Source: an uncultured Myxococcales bacterium
GTDB lineage: Bacteria; Myxococcota_A; Polyangia; Polyangiales; Polyangiaceae
Direction: 5' to 3'
DNA length: 64,000 nucleotides
Assembly: GCA_937872925.1 (NCBI GenBank)
Contig: CALMUT010000276.1
Span: 1-64,000 of the forward strand
The notes under the pieces are model-generated. The model was not told the DNA's origin and made no database searches. It saw nothing but the letters and a program-made list of their open reading frames with translations. This document shows, in pieces, positions 25,780 to 34,588 of the stretch. The translations under genes were made by a program, and so were the position numbers. Within the stretch, counting starts at the first letter, position 1, and each line of letters starts with the position of its first letter.

Positions 25780-27108
25780 CTAAGGAATTACGCTGACAGA
25801 CCCGAGGCCGGCGCTGAGGGCAAAAGCGTCCGTCTGAATGCTCTGGCCGGGCGCGAGGGCGTCCGTCGCCTGACCGCGATCTCCCCCGGCCAGCGCTGGT
25901 TTGGACAGCGCCTGATCGCCATCCGCTTCGAACACCGCGACGGGTCGGCCGCCGGGCGCCGTGGGCACTCGATAAGCCAGCACTCCGCCGCCGGGGGCCC
26001 AGCCAGGTGCCGCGTCCCAATGCCGCTGTTCGAGCCACACTTCATGACCGTCTTGGGAATCGACGGCAAAAGCGGATCCCGCTTTGAAATCCAGTTTCTG
26101 AGATCGCAATGGCAAGCGCTGCACTCGCGACCACCCCAGCTGAGTTGAGGACCACGCACTGAGCGGTGGCGGCAGGCCGTCGACGGTCGGACAGTCCCAA
26201 GCGCCACCCGCCATCAGATCCCAACAACCGAGGATCCATTTCCGTTGATCCGGCTGGTAGCCCAAACTGGTGTCGTATAAGTCGGGCAAGCCGAGCGCGT
26301 GGCCAAGCTCGTGAGCGAGCACTGCGATGGCGTCTCGGGGACTTGCGCCGCAGCTCGTTGCGCCAGCGAGCACGTAGTCTTCTGCAACCATTGGCGCGCC
26401 GTTCTTACCAATCGTGCTCGTGACCAACGGTCCGCCATTCCAGTAGGACAGCGTCGCGCGGTGCCCCCAAGGTCCCGTGCCACCGCAGGGCGCCCCGAGT
26501 TCTGAGAATAGCACGACGACGAGATCGATCCGGCCATCGTCGTCTGCCGAACCGGCCTTGCCGTCGGGTCCGTCGTTGTCGAAGTCCGGCAGGGTGACCA
26601 GGGCAGACGCTTGGGTAATCACGTCCTCAAGATGCTGCCCCAGCTTCGCGTCCGCACCGAGGCCGTGTTCATTGCCGACGGCATCGGCCAGGGTCGTGCT
26701 GGATCGGAGCCAGCCCGTCACGACACCGTCTAGCTCAAGGCGACCCCGAGACTGCTGCGCAAAATAGGTTGCGAGGGAGTTCGTCCCGAAGAGCGCATCG
26801 CGGATCTGGTCTTGGGTGACCTGAGGCAGTGGCGAATCGGAAAACAGTGCGGGCACCACCAGCACACGCAGTGTGCGATCCGCCGTTGCTTCGGCGCCAG
26901 GCTGAAGGGGTCGGCGGCGTACGAACCCCACCGGCTCACCGGCGCGATGCGGTCGACTCGCAAGCGTGCTGGCAGCAATGACGTGCGCGCCAGTGTCAAA
27001 TGCCGAAGGGGCTTGTGGTGAGACGGACTGCGACAGCGGCTCCGCTTCGGGCGCGGCGCCCGAGCATGCCAAGCACCCAACGATCAGCATGAGTGAAGCG
27101 CGCCGCAT
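25780..27108 (-). CDS. M6 family metalloprotease domain lipoprotein
   Basis: A 442-residue exported protease. The lipoprotein signal is MRRASLMLIVGCLAC. The zinc site H266ELGHALGLPDLYD is the extended HExxHxxGxxD motif of M6 (immune inhibitor A-like) peptidases. An aspartate-rich loop (DNDGPDGKAGSADDDGRID) upstream may bind calcium. The C-terminal 100 residues form a beta-rich domain. It is expected at the cell surface or secreted, degrading extracellular protein. ATG 27108 is 47 bases from the glutaredoxin stop. Confidence 0.88.
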   Translation of the reverse strand: MRRASLMLIVGCLACSGAAPEAEPLSQSVSPQAPSAFDTGAHVIAASTLASRPHRAGEPVGFVRRRPLQPGAEATADRTLRVLVVPALFSDSPLPQVTQDQIRDALFGTNSLATYFAQQSRGRLELDGVVTGWLRSSTTLADAVGNEHGLGADAKLGQHLEDVITQASALVTLPDFDNDGPDGKAGSADDDGRIDLVVVLFSELGAPCGGTGPWGHRATLSYWNGGPLVTSTIGKNGAPMVAEDYVLAGATSCGASPRDAIAVLAHELGHALGLPDLYDTSLGYQPDQRKWILGCWDLMAGGAWDCPTVDGLPPPLSAWSSTQLGWSRVQRLPLRSQKLDFKAGSAFAVDSQDGHEVWLEQRHWDAAPGWAPGGGVLAYRVPTAPGGRPVAVFEADGDQALSKPALAGGDRGQATDALAPGQSIQTDAFALSAGLGSVSVIP

Positions 27109-27154
27109 TCCCTCGATTTGTATCGCGCCACCAGTCATGGCGCCAGCCATCGCC

Positions 27155-27415
27155 TTAGCGCCCGCCCAAAAGCGCGTCGAGTTGGCCACTGCGCTCCAGT
27201 GCCATCAGCTCGTCGCAGCCACCAATCGGCGCGTCATCAATGAAGATTTGCGGAACGGTGCTTTGGCCGGACGCTTGGCGCAGCCAGCTTCTGCGCTCGT
27301 GGTCGCCAGACACGTCGATCTGCTCGAAAGCCACGCCCTTTTGCCGCAGCAGTTGTTCCGCCCGCACGCAATAGGGACACCAGGGGGTGCGGTACATCAC
27401 AATTTTTGCGGCCAA
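27155..27415 (-). CDS. Glutaredoxin
   Basis: A short thioredoxin-fold protein of 86 residues from TTG 27415 (GTG 27400 or ATG 27397 are possible). The redox motif is CPYC in YRTPWCPYCVRAEQLL, followed by the cis-proline region STVPQIFIDD and the GGCDEL glutathione-site loop. It reduces disulfides and glutathione-mixed disulfides. An in-frame extension upstream has no glutaredoxin-like sequence. Divergent from the ClpB-like gene. Confidence 0.9.
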   Translation of the reverse strand: MAAKIVMYRTPWCPYCVRAEQLLRQKGVAFEQIDVSGDHERRSWLRQASGQSTVPQIFIDDAPIGGCDELMALERSGQLDALLGGR

Positions 27416-27521
27416 AGTACCGGATACTCTAGGTTTTTTTTGGAAAAGCGCCAGCCCCCTCGCGCCGGGTCCTCCGGGCTGGGTGAAAACCTGGCGGTGG
27501 TCGATGTAGCGTGCTCGCCCC

Positions 27522-30122
27522 ATGGCGAGCGCTGACACAACCACTCTTTCCCTTGACCGCTACGCGCCGGATTCCCGGGCCCTTGTTGCCAGCGCCCAAG
27601 CGCTGGCCGACGAAAAGAAACACGCAGAGGTGCAGCCACTTCATTTACTGCTGCGTGCGTTGGAACGCGACCCCGGGGTTGTCGCGGTCTTTCGGGCGGC
27701 TGGAGCTGAAGTGGTGGAGCTACAGGCCAGCGCCGAGCGCGCGGTGGCGGAACTGCCCAAGGGCAACGAGCCTGCCTACCTCTCCGCGGCGATGCTGGAT
27801 CTGCTCGAGCGCGCCCAGCGCGAATCCGAGCGGGACCATGCCTCCGCGGTGCAGATCGAGCATGTGCTCAACGCGCTCTCTCAAGAGATCCGCGGGGGCG
27901 CTGGGGAGCTCCTTGCTGCGCACCGCATTGGCCCAGGCGCTCTGCGCCCGCACCTTGGAGCGCTGCATTCCGTGCCACGCCACCAGCGCCGCGGTCCAGC
28001 CACTGGCGGTAATATCGAGCGCTACACCTACGACCTGATCGACGACGCTCGCGAAGGTCGCATCGACCCGGTGATTGGGCGAGACGGGGAAGTGCGCAGG
28101 TTGCTGACGATCTTGGAGCGGCGACAGAAGAGCCATCCCTTGCTCGTCGGCGAGCCAGGCGTTGGCAAAGGCGCGGTGGTGGGCGCGCTCGCCCAGCGCG
28201 TGGCAGCCGGTGACGTGCCCACCAGTTTGGCAGGCGTGCGTCTGCTCGAGCTCGACGCGGCCGCACTGGTCGCGGGAACACGTCTGCGCAGCGACGTCGA
28301 CGAGCGCGTGCGTGCTTTGATTGCGTCTTTGCGCAATCCCGAGGGTGTGATGCCGATCCTCGTTGTGCGCAGCGTGGAACAGCTCTTTGCGCAGGGACCC
28401 ACGGGCGGCGGCGTCGGAGATCTGCTGAAATCCCCCCTTGCCCGCGGTGAGCTGCGCATGCTGGCCACGACGACCCCCGAAGGGTTGCGCAAGATCGCGG
28501 ACAAAGATCCCAGTGTGCTGCGGTACTTCACCAATCTACCGATCGAAGAACCCAGTGTGGACGGCGCCATCGAGATCCTGCGCGGCATCGCGAGTCGCTA
28601 CGAAGAACGGCACCAAGTGCAAATCACCGAAAGCGCGATCGTCGCATCTGTGCGTCTCGCAAAGCGCTACGTGCAGGATAAGTTTCTTCCAGACTGCGCC
28701 ATTGACCTTCTGGACGAGACGGCCGCCGCCAAGCGCGTCGAGACCGACGGCGTGCCTGCGGCGGTTGACGAGGCCATTCGGCGTCTGGAGTCCATCAAGG
28801 CGCAGCTTCACTCTTTGGATCAGAGTTCCGACGCAACGACCAAGGCTGCGCGGGCGAAGCTGGAAGAGGAGGCCAAGCAACTTGAGCCCAAGGTCGGTGA
28901 CATGCGCGCCAAGATGGAGTCGCGTCGCGGCGCGGTTGCCGCTGTGCGCGCGCTGGGTAGCGAACTCAATGCCGTGCGCGCCGCGCGGGATGCAGCGCGT
29001 GAGGCCAAAGACTTCGCCAAGCTTGGCGAGTACGAGCACGTGACGCTGCCGGACCTGGAGAAACGTCACAGCGCCGCGGAAGCCGCAGCCCGCACCACCG
29101 GAGCGTTGGACGTGTCTCGGGAGGTGACCGAGGAGGACGTGGCGGCCACGTTGGCGGTCTGGACCGGGATCCCGGTTGCGAAGATGCTGGAAGGTGAAGC
29201 GGACAAGCTCCTCAAAATGGAAGAGCGTCTGGAACAGAGGGTAGTGGGACAAGACGATGCGGTCGGCGCGATTGCGCGGGCAGTGCGTCGTGGCCGGGTT
29301 GGGCTGCGGGACCCGGGCAAACCCATCGGTTCGTTTCTCTTCCTAGGACCGAGCGGTGTGGGCAAAACCGAGCTGGGCAAGGCCTTGGCGCAGTTCCTCT
29401 TCGACGACGAACTCGCACTGACCCGCCTGGATATGAGCGAATTCATGGAGCGGCATATGGCGCAGCGATTGATCGGGGCGCCGCCCGGATACGCCGACAG
29501 CGAGCAGGGCGGCTTCTTGACCGAAGCCGTGCGCCGGCGCCCGTACTCCGTGCTGCTCTTCGACGAGGTGGAGAAGGCGCATCAAGATGTTTTCAACTTG
29601 CTGCTGCAAGTACTGGACGACGGAAGGCTCACGGATGGGCGCGGACGGCTCGCGGACTTCTCCAACACCGTTGTGATCATGACGAGCAACATCGGATCCC
29701 AGCGCATTTTGGAGGCGGACCCAAAGCTGTTCGACAACGAAGAGGGACGCGAGGCGTTGCGCGACGTATTGCTCGACGAGCTGCGGGAGTTCTTCCGGCC
29801 GGAGTTCCTGAACCGCGTGGACGACGTGGTTGTATTCCGCTCACTCATGAAGCCGCACCTGCGGTTGATTGTGGATATCCAGTTGCGAAAGCTCGAGCGC
29901 ATGCTCTCAGACCGCAAGCTCAAACTCTCTCTTGACGACGCTGCCAAGGACAAGCTCGTCGACCTGGGCTACGAGCCCGCTCTGGGCGCGCGCCCGCTGC
30001 GCCGCGCGATTCTGAGGCAGGTGCAGGATCCGTTGGCGGAATCCATTCTGTCCGCAAAGTATCCTGAGGGCACCACGATCAAAGTGACCATCAAGAACGA
30101 CGAGTTCGTATTCGAAGTTTGA
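27522..30122 (+). CDS. ClpB-like AAA+ unfoldase with degenerate first ATPase domain
   Basis: An 866-residue Hsp100 protein. It has an N-terminal Clp repeat domain (1-150), first AAA domain (about 165-405), shortened middle coiled coil (about 415-525) and second AAA domain (about 545-865). The second domain is intact: GPSGVGKT at 609-616, LLFDE at 678-682, MTSNIGS. The first is not: Walker A is GEPGVGKG with Thr replaced by Gly217, Walker B Asp-Glu is replaced by Arg283-Ser284, and the pore-loop Tyr is Leu255. One arginine-finger position is Tyr335. It should bind protein substrates but hydrolyse ATP mainly in domain 2. Probably a paralogue rather than the main ClpB. Confidence 0.9.
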   Translation: MASADTTTLSLDRYAPDSRALVASAQALADEKKHAEVQPLHLLLRALERDPGVVAVFRAAGAEVVELQASAERAVAELPKGNEPAYLSAAMLDLLERAQRESERDHASAVQIEHVLNALSQEIRGGAGELLAAHRIGPGALRPHLGALHSVPRHQRRGPATGGNIERYTYDLIDDAREGRIDPVIGRDGEVRRLLTILERRQKSHPLLVGEPGVGKGAVVGALAQRVAAGDVPTSLAGVRLLELDAAALVAGTRLRSDVDERVRALIASLRNPEGVMPILVVRSVEQLFAQGPTGGGVGDLLKSPLARGELRMLATTTPEGLRKIADKDPSVLRYFTNLPIEEPSVDGAIEILRGIASRYEERHQVQITESAIVASVRLAKRYVQDKFLPDCAIDLLDETAAAKRVETDGVPAAVDEAIRRLESIKAQLHSLDQSSDATTKAARAKLEEEAKQLEPKVGDMRAKMESRRGAVAAVRALGSELNAVRAARDAAREAKDFAKLGEYEHVTLPDLEKRHSAAEAAARTTGALDVSREVTEEDVAATLAVWTGIPVAKMLEGEADKLLKMEERLEQRVVGQDDAVGAIARAVRRGRVGLRDPGKPIGSFLFLGPSGVGKTELGKALAQFLFDDELALTRLDMSEFMERHMAQRLIGAPPGYADSEQGGFLTEAVRRRPYSVLLFDEVEKAHQDVFNLLLQVLDDGRLTDGRGRLADFSNTVVIMTSNIGSQRILEADPKLFDNEEGREALRDVLLDELREFFRPEFLNRVDDVVVFRSLMKPHLRLIVDIQLRKLERMLSDRKLKLSLDDAAKDKLVDLGYEPALGARPLRRAILRQVQDPLAESILSAKYPEGTTIKVTIKNDEFVFEV

Positions 30123-30127
30123 GCCTG

Positions 30128-31426
30128 TCAGTAGCGTGTGCGGCGGGCGACGTTGTCGTCGTCCCCACTGAGCAGGCCCCGACCAGGGCAGGCCTCGCTG
30201 TACTCGTCGGTGTCGCAGTCCGCGGTCAAGTTCAGGCTCAGCCACAGGCCGACATTCACATGCCCCAGGCCAAAGGTCTCCTGCTGGGTGGTGCGGTAGT
30301 TGGCGAAATGGTGTCCGATACGCAGTCCGACGTTGACGGGTTCGAGTAGGCGCACCGCCAAGAAGTCGATATGGGGCTCGAGGAACAAGCCTGCGGCGGG
30401 TGAAAGCACGTTCCTTTCCCGTGGTTCGGCGTTGGTGAGGCGGTAGCCGGCGGCAATGCCCCCGCCGGTCCTTAGGTTTCCCGCGTGGAAACGCAGTGCC
30501 ACATCTGCGCCCAGCGGCAGAAAATCCCCGGAGGGCGTCCAAGTGGGCGCCGCCATTCCAGCGAAGCGAAGCGAGAGCGGAAGTTCTTTATCCTCAGACA
30601 TCGGCAACACGACGAAGGGCTCCACGCGTAGCCCATGACCGATCCGAGCTGTGCTTTGGTCCCGGGCTAGCGAAGTCCAAGTGCTGTAGCCCGCTTCGAT
30701 GCCGAGGTGCGTGGTCCGGACCGCGGGAGGCGGCGGAGGAGGTGACAGGCACGGCATGCACAACCCCGGGTCACTGTCGCAATCCGGGCCTGCCATACTC
30801 GCTAAACTCAGGGTGAACGTTTCTCCTTTGGCCACGACGAATGCGATTGCGCGGGAACGCTTTGTCGGCAGCGTCATCACAACACTGTGTTCCCCGGGCG
30901 CGATCAGGATGGCCGCACCAAAGACCTTTTGGACGCGTCCATCGAGTTCGATGACCGCGCCTTCGGGCGCATCTTTGAGCACCACATGGCCCGCTTCACG
31001 CCGCAGTTCTGCCAGATCCGCTTCAGCTAGGGAGACCAGGCCTGGGTCGCCGCACTGGATGACGCGCTCGAGTTGAAGCGCGGCTTCGGAGAATTCGTCC
31101 AGGGCGCGGTGTGCGAGGGCAAGTTTGTAGAGCGCTCCCAGCTTGCCGCTGAGGGTGAACGCCCGAGCGAACTGTGACTTTGCGCTTTGGAAGTCGCCTG
31201 CATCCGACGCGCCGAGCGCGCTTTCAAATAGAGACTGTGCCTCCTGGAGCGCCTGCGGGTCCGGGGCTGTTGCCGGTGCGCAGAGGGGGCTTTCGGGCGC
31301 GCCTTGGCCTGCGCTGCTGATCCCGGCGAGCGCGGCGCCCACTAGAAGAGCACGACGAGCCAAGATGGCGTCGCGGTCGGATGCGGCCACGCGCTGACCA
31401 TAGCTGCGATGTTCGCGCCGCGCCAC
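30128..31426 (-). CDS. Exported TPR/PEGA protein with barrel-like C-terminus
   Basis: A 432-residue protein. An N-terminal hydrophobic signal (RALLVGAALAGISSAGQ) precedes TPR-like helices at about 60-140 (AQSLFESALGASDAGDFQSAKSQF). A PEGA-like beta domain lies at about 145-205 (APEGAVIELDG, LIAPGEHSVVMTLP). After a short Pro-rich linker comes a beta-strand-rich C-terminal half (HLGIEAGYSTW, GLRIGHHFANY), like an outer-membrane barrel. Three Cys-rich short segments include LCMPC. Function unknown; convergent with the ClpB-like gene. Confidence 0.68.
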   Translation of the reverse strand: MARREHRSYGQRVAASDRDAILARRALLVGAALAGISSAGQGAPESPLCAPATAPDPQALQEAQSLFESALGASDAGDFQSAKSQFARAFTLSGKLGALYKLALAHRALDEFSEAALQLERVIQCGDPGLVSLAEADLAELRREAGHVVLKDAPEGAVIELDGRVQKVFGAAILIAPGEHSVVMTLPTKRSRAIAFVVAKGETFTLSLASMAGPDCDSDPGLCMPCLSPPPPPPAVRTTHLGIEAGYSTWTSLARDQSTARIGHGLRVEPFVVLPMSEDKELPLSLRFAGMAAPTWTPSGDFLPLGADVALRFHAGNLRTGGGIAAGYRLTNAEPRERNVLSPAAGLFLEPHIDFLAVRLLEPVNVGLRIGHHFANYRTTQQETFGLGHVNVGLWLSLNLTADCDTDEYSEACPGRGLLSGDDDNVARRTRY

Positions 31427-31520
31427 ACGCGAGTCCCCGTCTTTGCAGCCGTCTCACCCGCCGCTTTTGTCGACCAAAGTTGACGCCACACCCTTCCATG
31501 TCAGACCATACGGGCGCGCC

Positions 31521-32015
31521 ATGGTCAGATCGAACATCAGCCGAAGAAGTTTTGGGGCCGCGGCCGCAGTGAGCGCTGTGGCGGTGCCCGCGCTTTCCAG
31601 CAAAGGGGCCACCCCCGCCAGCCCGGCGCCGACGGCGAAGCCTGTGTCCGGACTGCTGTCCCCGCTGGCAGCCGGGGACGCCCTCGGCCATTGGCGCTTG
31701 GTAGAGGTGGCGCCGCTCACCGACGGCGCCGTGAGCATCGTGCTGCGTGACGCGGCTGGCACGCATTTTCAACTCGACGTCTGCCGTCGCGATCCCGAGC
31801 CCGGCGCGCCGCGGGGCCCGGGCCAAACCGAACGCTATGAGGTGTTCTTGGCGAACTCCGGTGACGGCACGCTGCGGACCCGCGAGAGCCACGGCCTTGC
31901 CGCAATGGCGATTGCAGATGTGATCCGCGGCAACGAAGCCAATCTGGACGCGTCGGGTTTCGCGACCTTGCGTGCCCGGGAGCGCCGAGGTCTCGCGCGT
32001 AGTCGTTTGCCGTAG
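31521..32015 (+). CDS. Tat-exported protein heading the HxsD-type radical SAM locus
   Basis: A 164-residue protein from ATG 31521. Its start, MVRSNISRRSFGAAAAVSAVAVPALS, has a twin-arginine signal (SRRSFG), so it is exported folded. The mature part is a small alpha/beta domain including HWRLVEVAPLTDGAVSIVLRD, FQLDVCRRD and SHGLAAMAIADVIRGNE, with a basic C-terminus. I do not recognise the family. It is 51 bases upstream of a minimal radical SAM gene and is the first gene of a six-gene plus-strand run, so it may be the substrate or an exported partner of that system; this is inference. Confidence 0.68.
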   Translation: MVRSNISRRSFGAAAAVSAVAVPALSSKGATPASPAPTAKPVSGLLSPLAAGDALGHWRLVEVAPLTDGAVSIVLRDAAGTHFQLDVCRRDPEPGAPRGPGQTERYEVFLANSGDGTLRTRESHGLAAMAIADVIRGNEANLDASGFATLRARERRGLARSRLP

Positions 32016-32066
32016 CCGCGGCTCGCTCCCGCTTAGTGGGGAGTTCTGGGAGGGGAAGGATATCGT

Positions 32067-32819
32067 TTGCGCAGGATCGAGGTCGGATTTCGATGTAACA
32101 ACGCGTGCCTATTCTGTGCCCCCGGGACGCTGCGCACGTCTTTGCCAGAATCCCCAATCGAGGAGATCAATCGGCAGATCCAAGAGGTCGTCACCGGTGA
32201 CCGCGTGGCATTTGTGGGGGGCGAACCGACGCTCTTCGACGAACTGCCGGGCTGGGCCAGAACGGTACGCGAGCGTGGCGCGTGGTCGATCTTGGTGCAG
32301 ACGAATGCGCGGCGGCTAGCCGTCAAGGGTTATGCCCACTCGCTCATCGCGTCCGGAGTGGATGTGTTGGACGTCTCTTTGCATGGTGCCAACGAAGCGA
32401 TGCACGACTACCACACGAACGTCGAGGGTAGTTTTCGCCAAACGGTCGCAGGGTTGCGCCGCGCGCGCGCTGCCGGTCTCACTTTCGGCGTCACTGCCGT
32501 CGTGACGCGATCCAACTACCGGCATCTCGCGGAGCTCGTACACGTGGTGCACACCCTCGGGGCGCGCGCATTGCACTTGCCCGTCGTCAATCCCCTGGGC
32601 GCTGCGGCGGAAAACAAGGACCGCCTCGTGGTTTCACCAGAGCTGCTCGAACCCCACATGGCTCGCGCAATCGCGCGGGCGCAGGCCCTGGGGTTGGTGG
32701 TGGTGCGCGGAGAAAACCTCGGAAAGGCCGGCTCGCCCCAACTATTCGCGGGTACCGGTCGCGCCCAAGACCCGGCGGAAGCGCCTCGGCTGGGCCCGCG
32801 GTTACGCGTCACCCCGTGA
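32067..32819 (+). CDS. Minimal radical SAM protein lacking an auxiliary-cluster domain
   Basis: A 250-residue protein (locus D) starting at TTG 32067 (MRRIEVGFRC). The motif is C10xxxC14xxC17 (CNNACLFC), with FVGGEPTLF as the SAM-binding segment and VDVLDVSLHG in the barrel. Unlike its relatives in this window it stops after the core barrel: the C-terminal CxxC..CxG cluster is absent. That cluster is present in the methyltransferase two genes downstream. It is followed by HxsD-like genes, fitting a peptide-modifying radical SAM unit. Confidence 0.87.
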   Translation: MRRIEVGFRCNNACLFCAPGTLRTSLPESPIEEINRQIQEVVTGDRVAFVGGEPTLFDELPGWARTVRERGAWSILVQTNARRLAVKGYAHSLIASGVDVLDVSLHGANEAMHDYHTNVEGSFRQTVAGLRRARAAGLTFGVTAVVTRSNYRHLAELVHVVHTLGARALHLPVVNPLGAAAENKDRLVVSPELLEPHMARAIARAQALGLVVVRGENLGKAGSPQLFAGTGRAQDPAEAPRLGPRLRVTP

Positions 32820-32860
32820 CAGGCTCGCAAGGGGCGCGGGGCTCTGTTAATCAACATGGC

Positions 32861-33352
32861 ATGGCTGTCGAGCACACATCTAACGCGGAAGGCATGTTGA
32901 TCGAGCTGGACGAGAGCCTGTATCCAAAGGACGCGATTTATGGCGCTGCCTACGTGTTCATCGACCGTTGCTACGTGAAGCTCGACCGTCCCAGCCCGGG
33001 GCGTCTGAGCGTGCGTCTGAAGCCCAAGCAGGGAGTCGAGGCTGACGCTGACGCCTACGCGGGCGAATTCGAGAATGAGCTGCTCTCTCAGACCTGGCGT
33101 CGAATGATTGTGGACGAAAACCGCCAGTTGATCGAACAGGTCACGACGGCCGCTCTCAGCGGTGCCGCAGGGCCACCGGGGCTAGACGACTTGCTCGCCA
33201 TGGACCTCGACGAAGACACCGCCTTCGAGGACCCGCTGGGCATCGCCATGAGTTGGGAAGAAAAGTACAAGAAGAAGGACGTCCCCGAGGCGTCGGCGGA
33301 CGCAGCTGGCAAGAGCGACTCCGAGCCCGATCCGGACGCAGACAAGAAATGA
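32861..33352 (+). CDS. HxsD-like protein with acidic C-terminal extension
   Basis: A 163-residue protein; ATG 32861 is used, with ATG 32894 as an alternative. Residues 12-100 match the plan of HxsD of the His-Xaa-Ser radical SAM system: LDESLYPKDAIYGAAYVFIDRCYVKLD, then EFENELLSQTWRRMIVDEN and a helical end. Residues 105-163 are an Asp/Glu/Lys-rich tail not expected in HxsD. In that system HxsD is a small partner of two radical SAM maturases; its exact role is not settled. It overlaps the next gene by ATGA. Assignment is by pattern memory and is only moderately sure. Confidence 0.68.
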   Translation: MAVEHTSNAEGMLIELDESLYPKDAIYGAAYVFIDRCYVKLDRPSPGRLSVRLKPKQGVEADADAYAGEFENELLSQTWRRMIVDENRQLIEQVTTAALSGAAGPPGLDDLLAMDLDEDTAFEDPLGIAMSWEEKYKKKDVPEASADAAGKSDSEPDPDADKK

Positions 33353-33564
33353 CTCGGCTGACTTTCAAGAAGGAACTGTATGTCGCCGCGGCTCTAGAAC
33401 AGGCGGTCACGGCCTTCGAAGCCCACGCCAAGCTGTCGCGGAGCGAGACGCCGGTCGAGTGGCACGTCGACGTGCAGGCCGACAGTGACGAAGCCCTGAT
33501 CGCCGACGAACTTGCCAACTACGTCCTCGGCGTGACGATTGAAGAGCGAGGAGCGGCGAGCTGA
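33349..33564 (+). CDS. Short second HxsD-like protein
   Basis: A 71-residue protein starting in the ATGA overlap with the HxsD-like gene. It has the same sketch in shorter form: LTFKKELYVAAALEQAVTAF, a strand (EWHVDVQA), then IADELANYVLGVTIEE, which parallels the EF.NELL motif of the first protein. It is probably a divergent duplicate forming a heteromer with its neighbour. No catalytic residues are visible. Confidence 0.62.
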   Translation: MTRLTFKKELYVAAALEQAVTAFEAHAKLSRSETPVEWHVDVQADSDEALIADELANYVLGVTIEERGAAS

Positions 33565-33604
33565 GCTTGACTCAAAGGCCTGGGTCTTTGTCGTTGGGGC
33601 AGGT

Positions 33605-34513
33605 GTGAGCACCGGCCCCCGGTCTAACTCCTTCCATTTCGTGCCGGTACGGGATGTCGACCGCGCGCGGGGAGCGCCTTGTCCACTCGTCGACAATGCA
33701 ACCTTGCGCCAGGTGCCGAGCCGGGCCCGGACGCTCTGGTTGCGACTTCCGGGGCGCATGCGCCTATTCGAGACTTCCTCGTCCGACTTCTCGGATGCAG
33801 AGCTGGGCGAAATCAAGCATGGCGTCGGCCAAATCTACTTGGACGTCTCTAGCAAGAGTCGATTCGACGACTTCGCAAGTGACTTGAAGCGACTGAAGCT
33901 GGCCACCGAGTGCGAGATCTGTGCCCTCGCTTCCGAATGCGCAGGAGCGTACGCCAAGGGACCGAGCGCTGATTTCGCCCAAGAGGAAGCCGCGCTCGGC
34001 GAGATCCTGAGGGGATTACGCGGAGCGGTCCTGGACTACGGCTGCGGCCACGCGCCCTACGCGGAGCTACTCGCCGCTGCGGCCGTAGACGGCGCTGTCC
34101 AGTACTACGGCGTCGAACCTGACGCGAGCGCCCGGGAGCGCCTCTTGCAACGCCGCCCCTGGGCGTTCCTGTCACCGGGCGTGCCCGAAGTGCCGCAGAC
34201 CTTCGACCATGTGCTTTTGCTGCGCAGCATCAACCATTTGCCGGACCCCGCTGGAACCATCGCGGAACTGCTTCCGCGTCTGAAGCCGAGCGGGACGCTG
34301 CTGATCGTTGACAACGTTGCTTTCGGGGTCGTGCGTTCTGTGGAGCAAGCGCGCCGGGCAGAGCAGTCTTCGGCTGCCTTCGAGCATTTTGAGAACGCCA
34401 GCGCAAAGGACATTCACGCACGGCTTTCGGAAATGCCACTACGCCTGCTAGCGCGCCAAGACGTGACTCGATCCACGGCGAACCAATGGCTGCTGCAATA
34501 CGCCAAGTCGTAG
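33605..34513 (+). CDS. Methyltransferase with N-terminal Cys-cluster domain
   Basis: Translated from GTG 33605 this is 302 residues; an in-frame TTG at 33539 would overlap the preceding gene. Residues 1-125 hold C26, C103xxC106 and C112 (CEICALASECAGAYA), the same spacing as the C-terminal auxiliary-cluster signature of nearby radical SAM proteins. Residues 135-302 are a class I methyltransferase: VLDYGCGHAPY (motif I), YYGVEPD (motif II), FDHVLLLRSINHLPD. It may supply the missing cluster domain to locus D and add a methyl group. Both are inferences; the fold assignment of the second half is firm. Confidence 0.78.
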   Translation: MSTGPRSNSFHFVPVRDVDRARGAPCPLVDNATLRQVPSRARTLWLRLPGRMRLFETSSSDFSDAELGEIKHGVGQIYLDVSSKSRFDDFASDLKRLKLATECEICALASECAGAYAKGPSADFAQEEAALGEILRGLRGAVLDYGCGHAPYAELLAAAAVDGAVQYYGVEPDASARERLLQRRPWAFLSPGVPEVPQTFDHVLLLRSINHLPDPAGTIAELLPRLKPSGTLLIVDNVAFGVVRSVEQARRAEQSSAAFEHFENASAKDIHARLSEMPLRLLARQDVTRSTANQWLLQYAKS

Positions 34514-34588
34514 CGCCAGCCCGGAGCTTGCCGTGGCCCTGGGCTGGCCGTACCGGGCCGTAGCCTGGGCTGCTATGGTCGGGACCAC

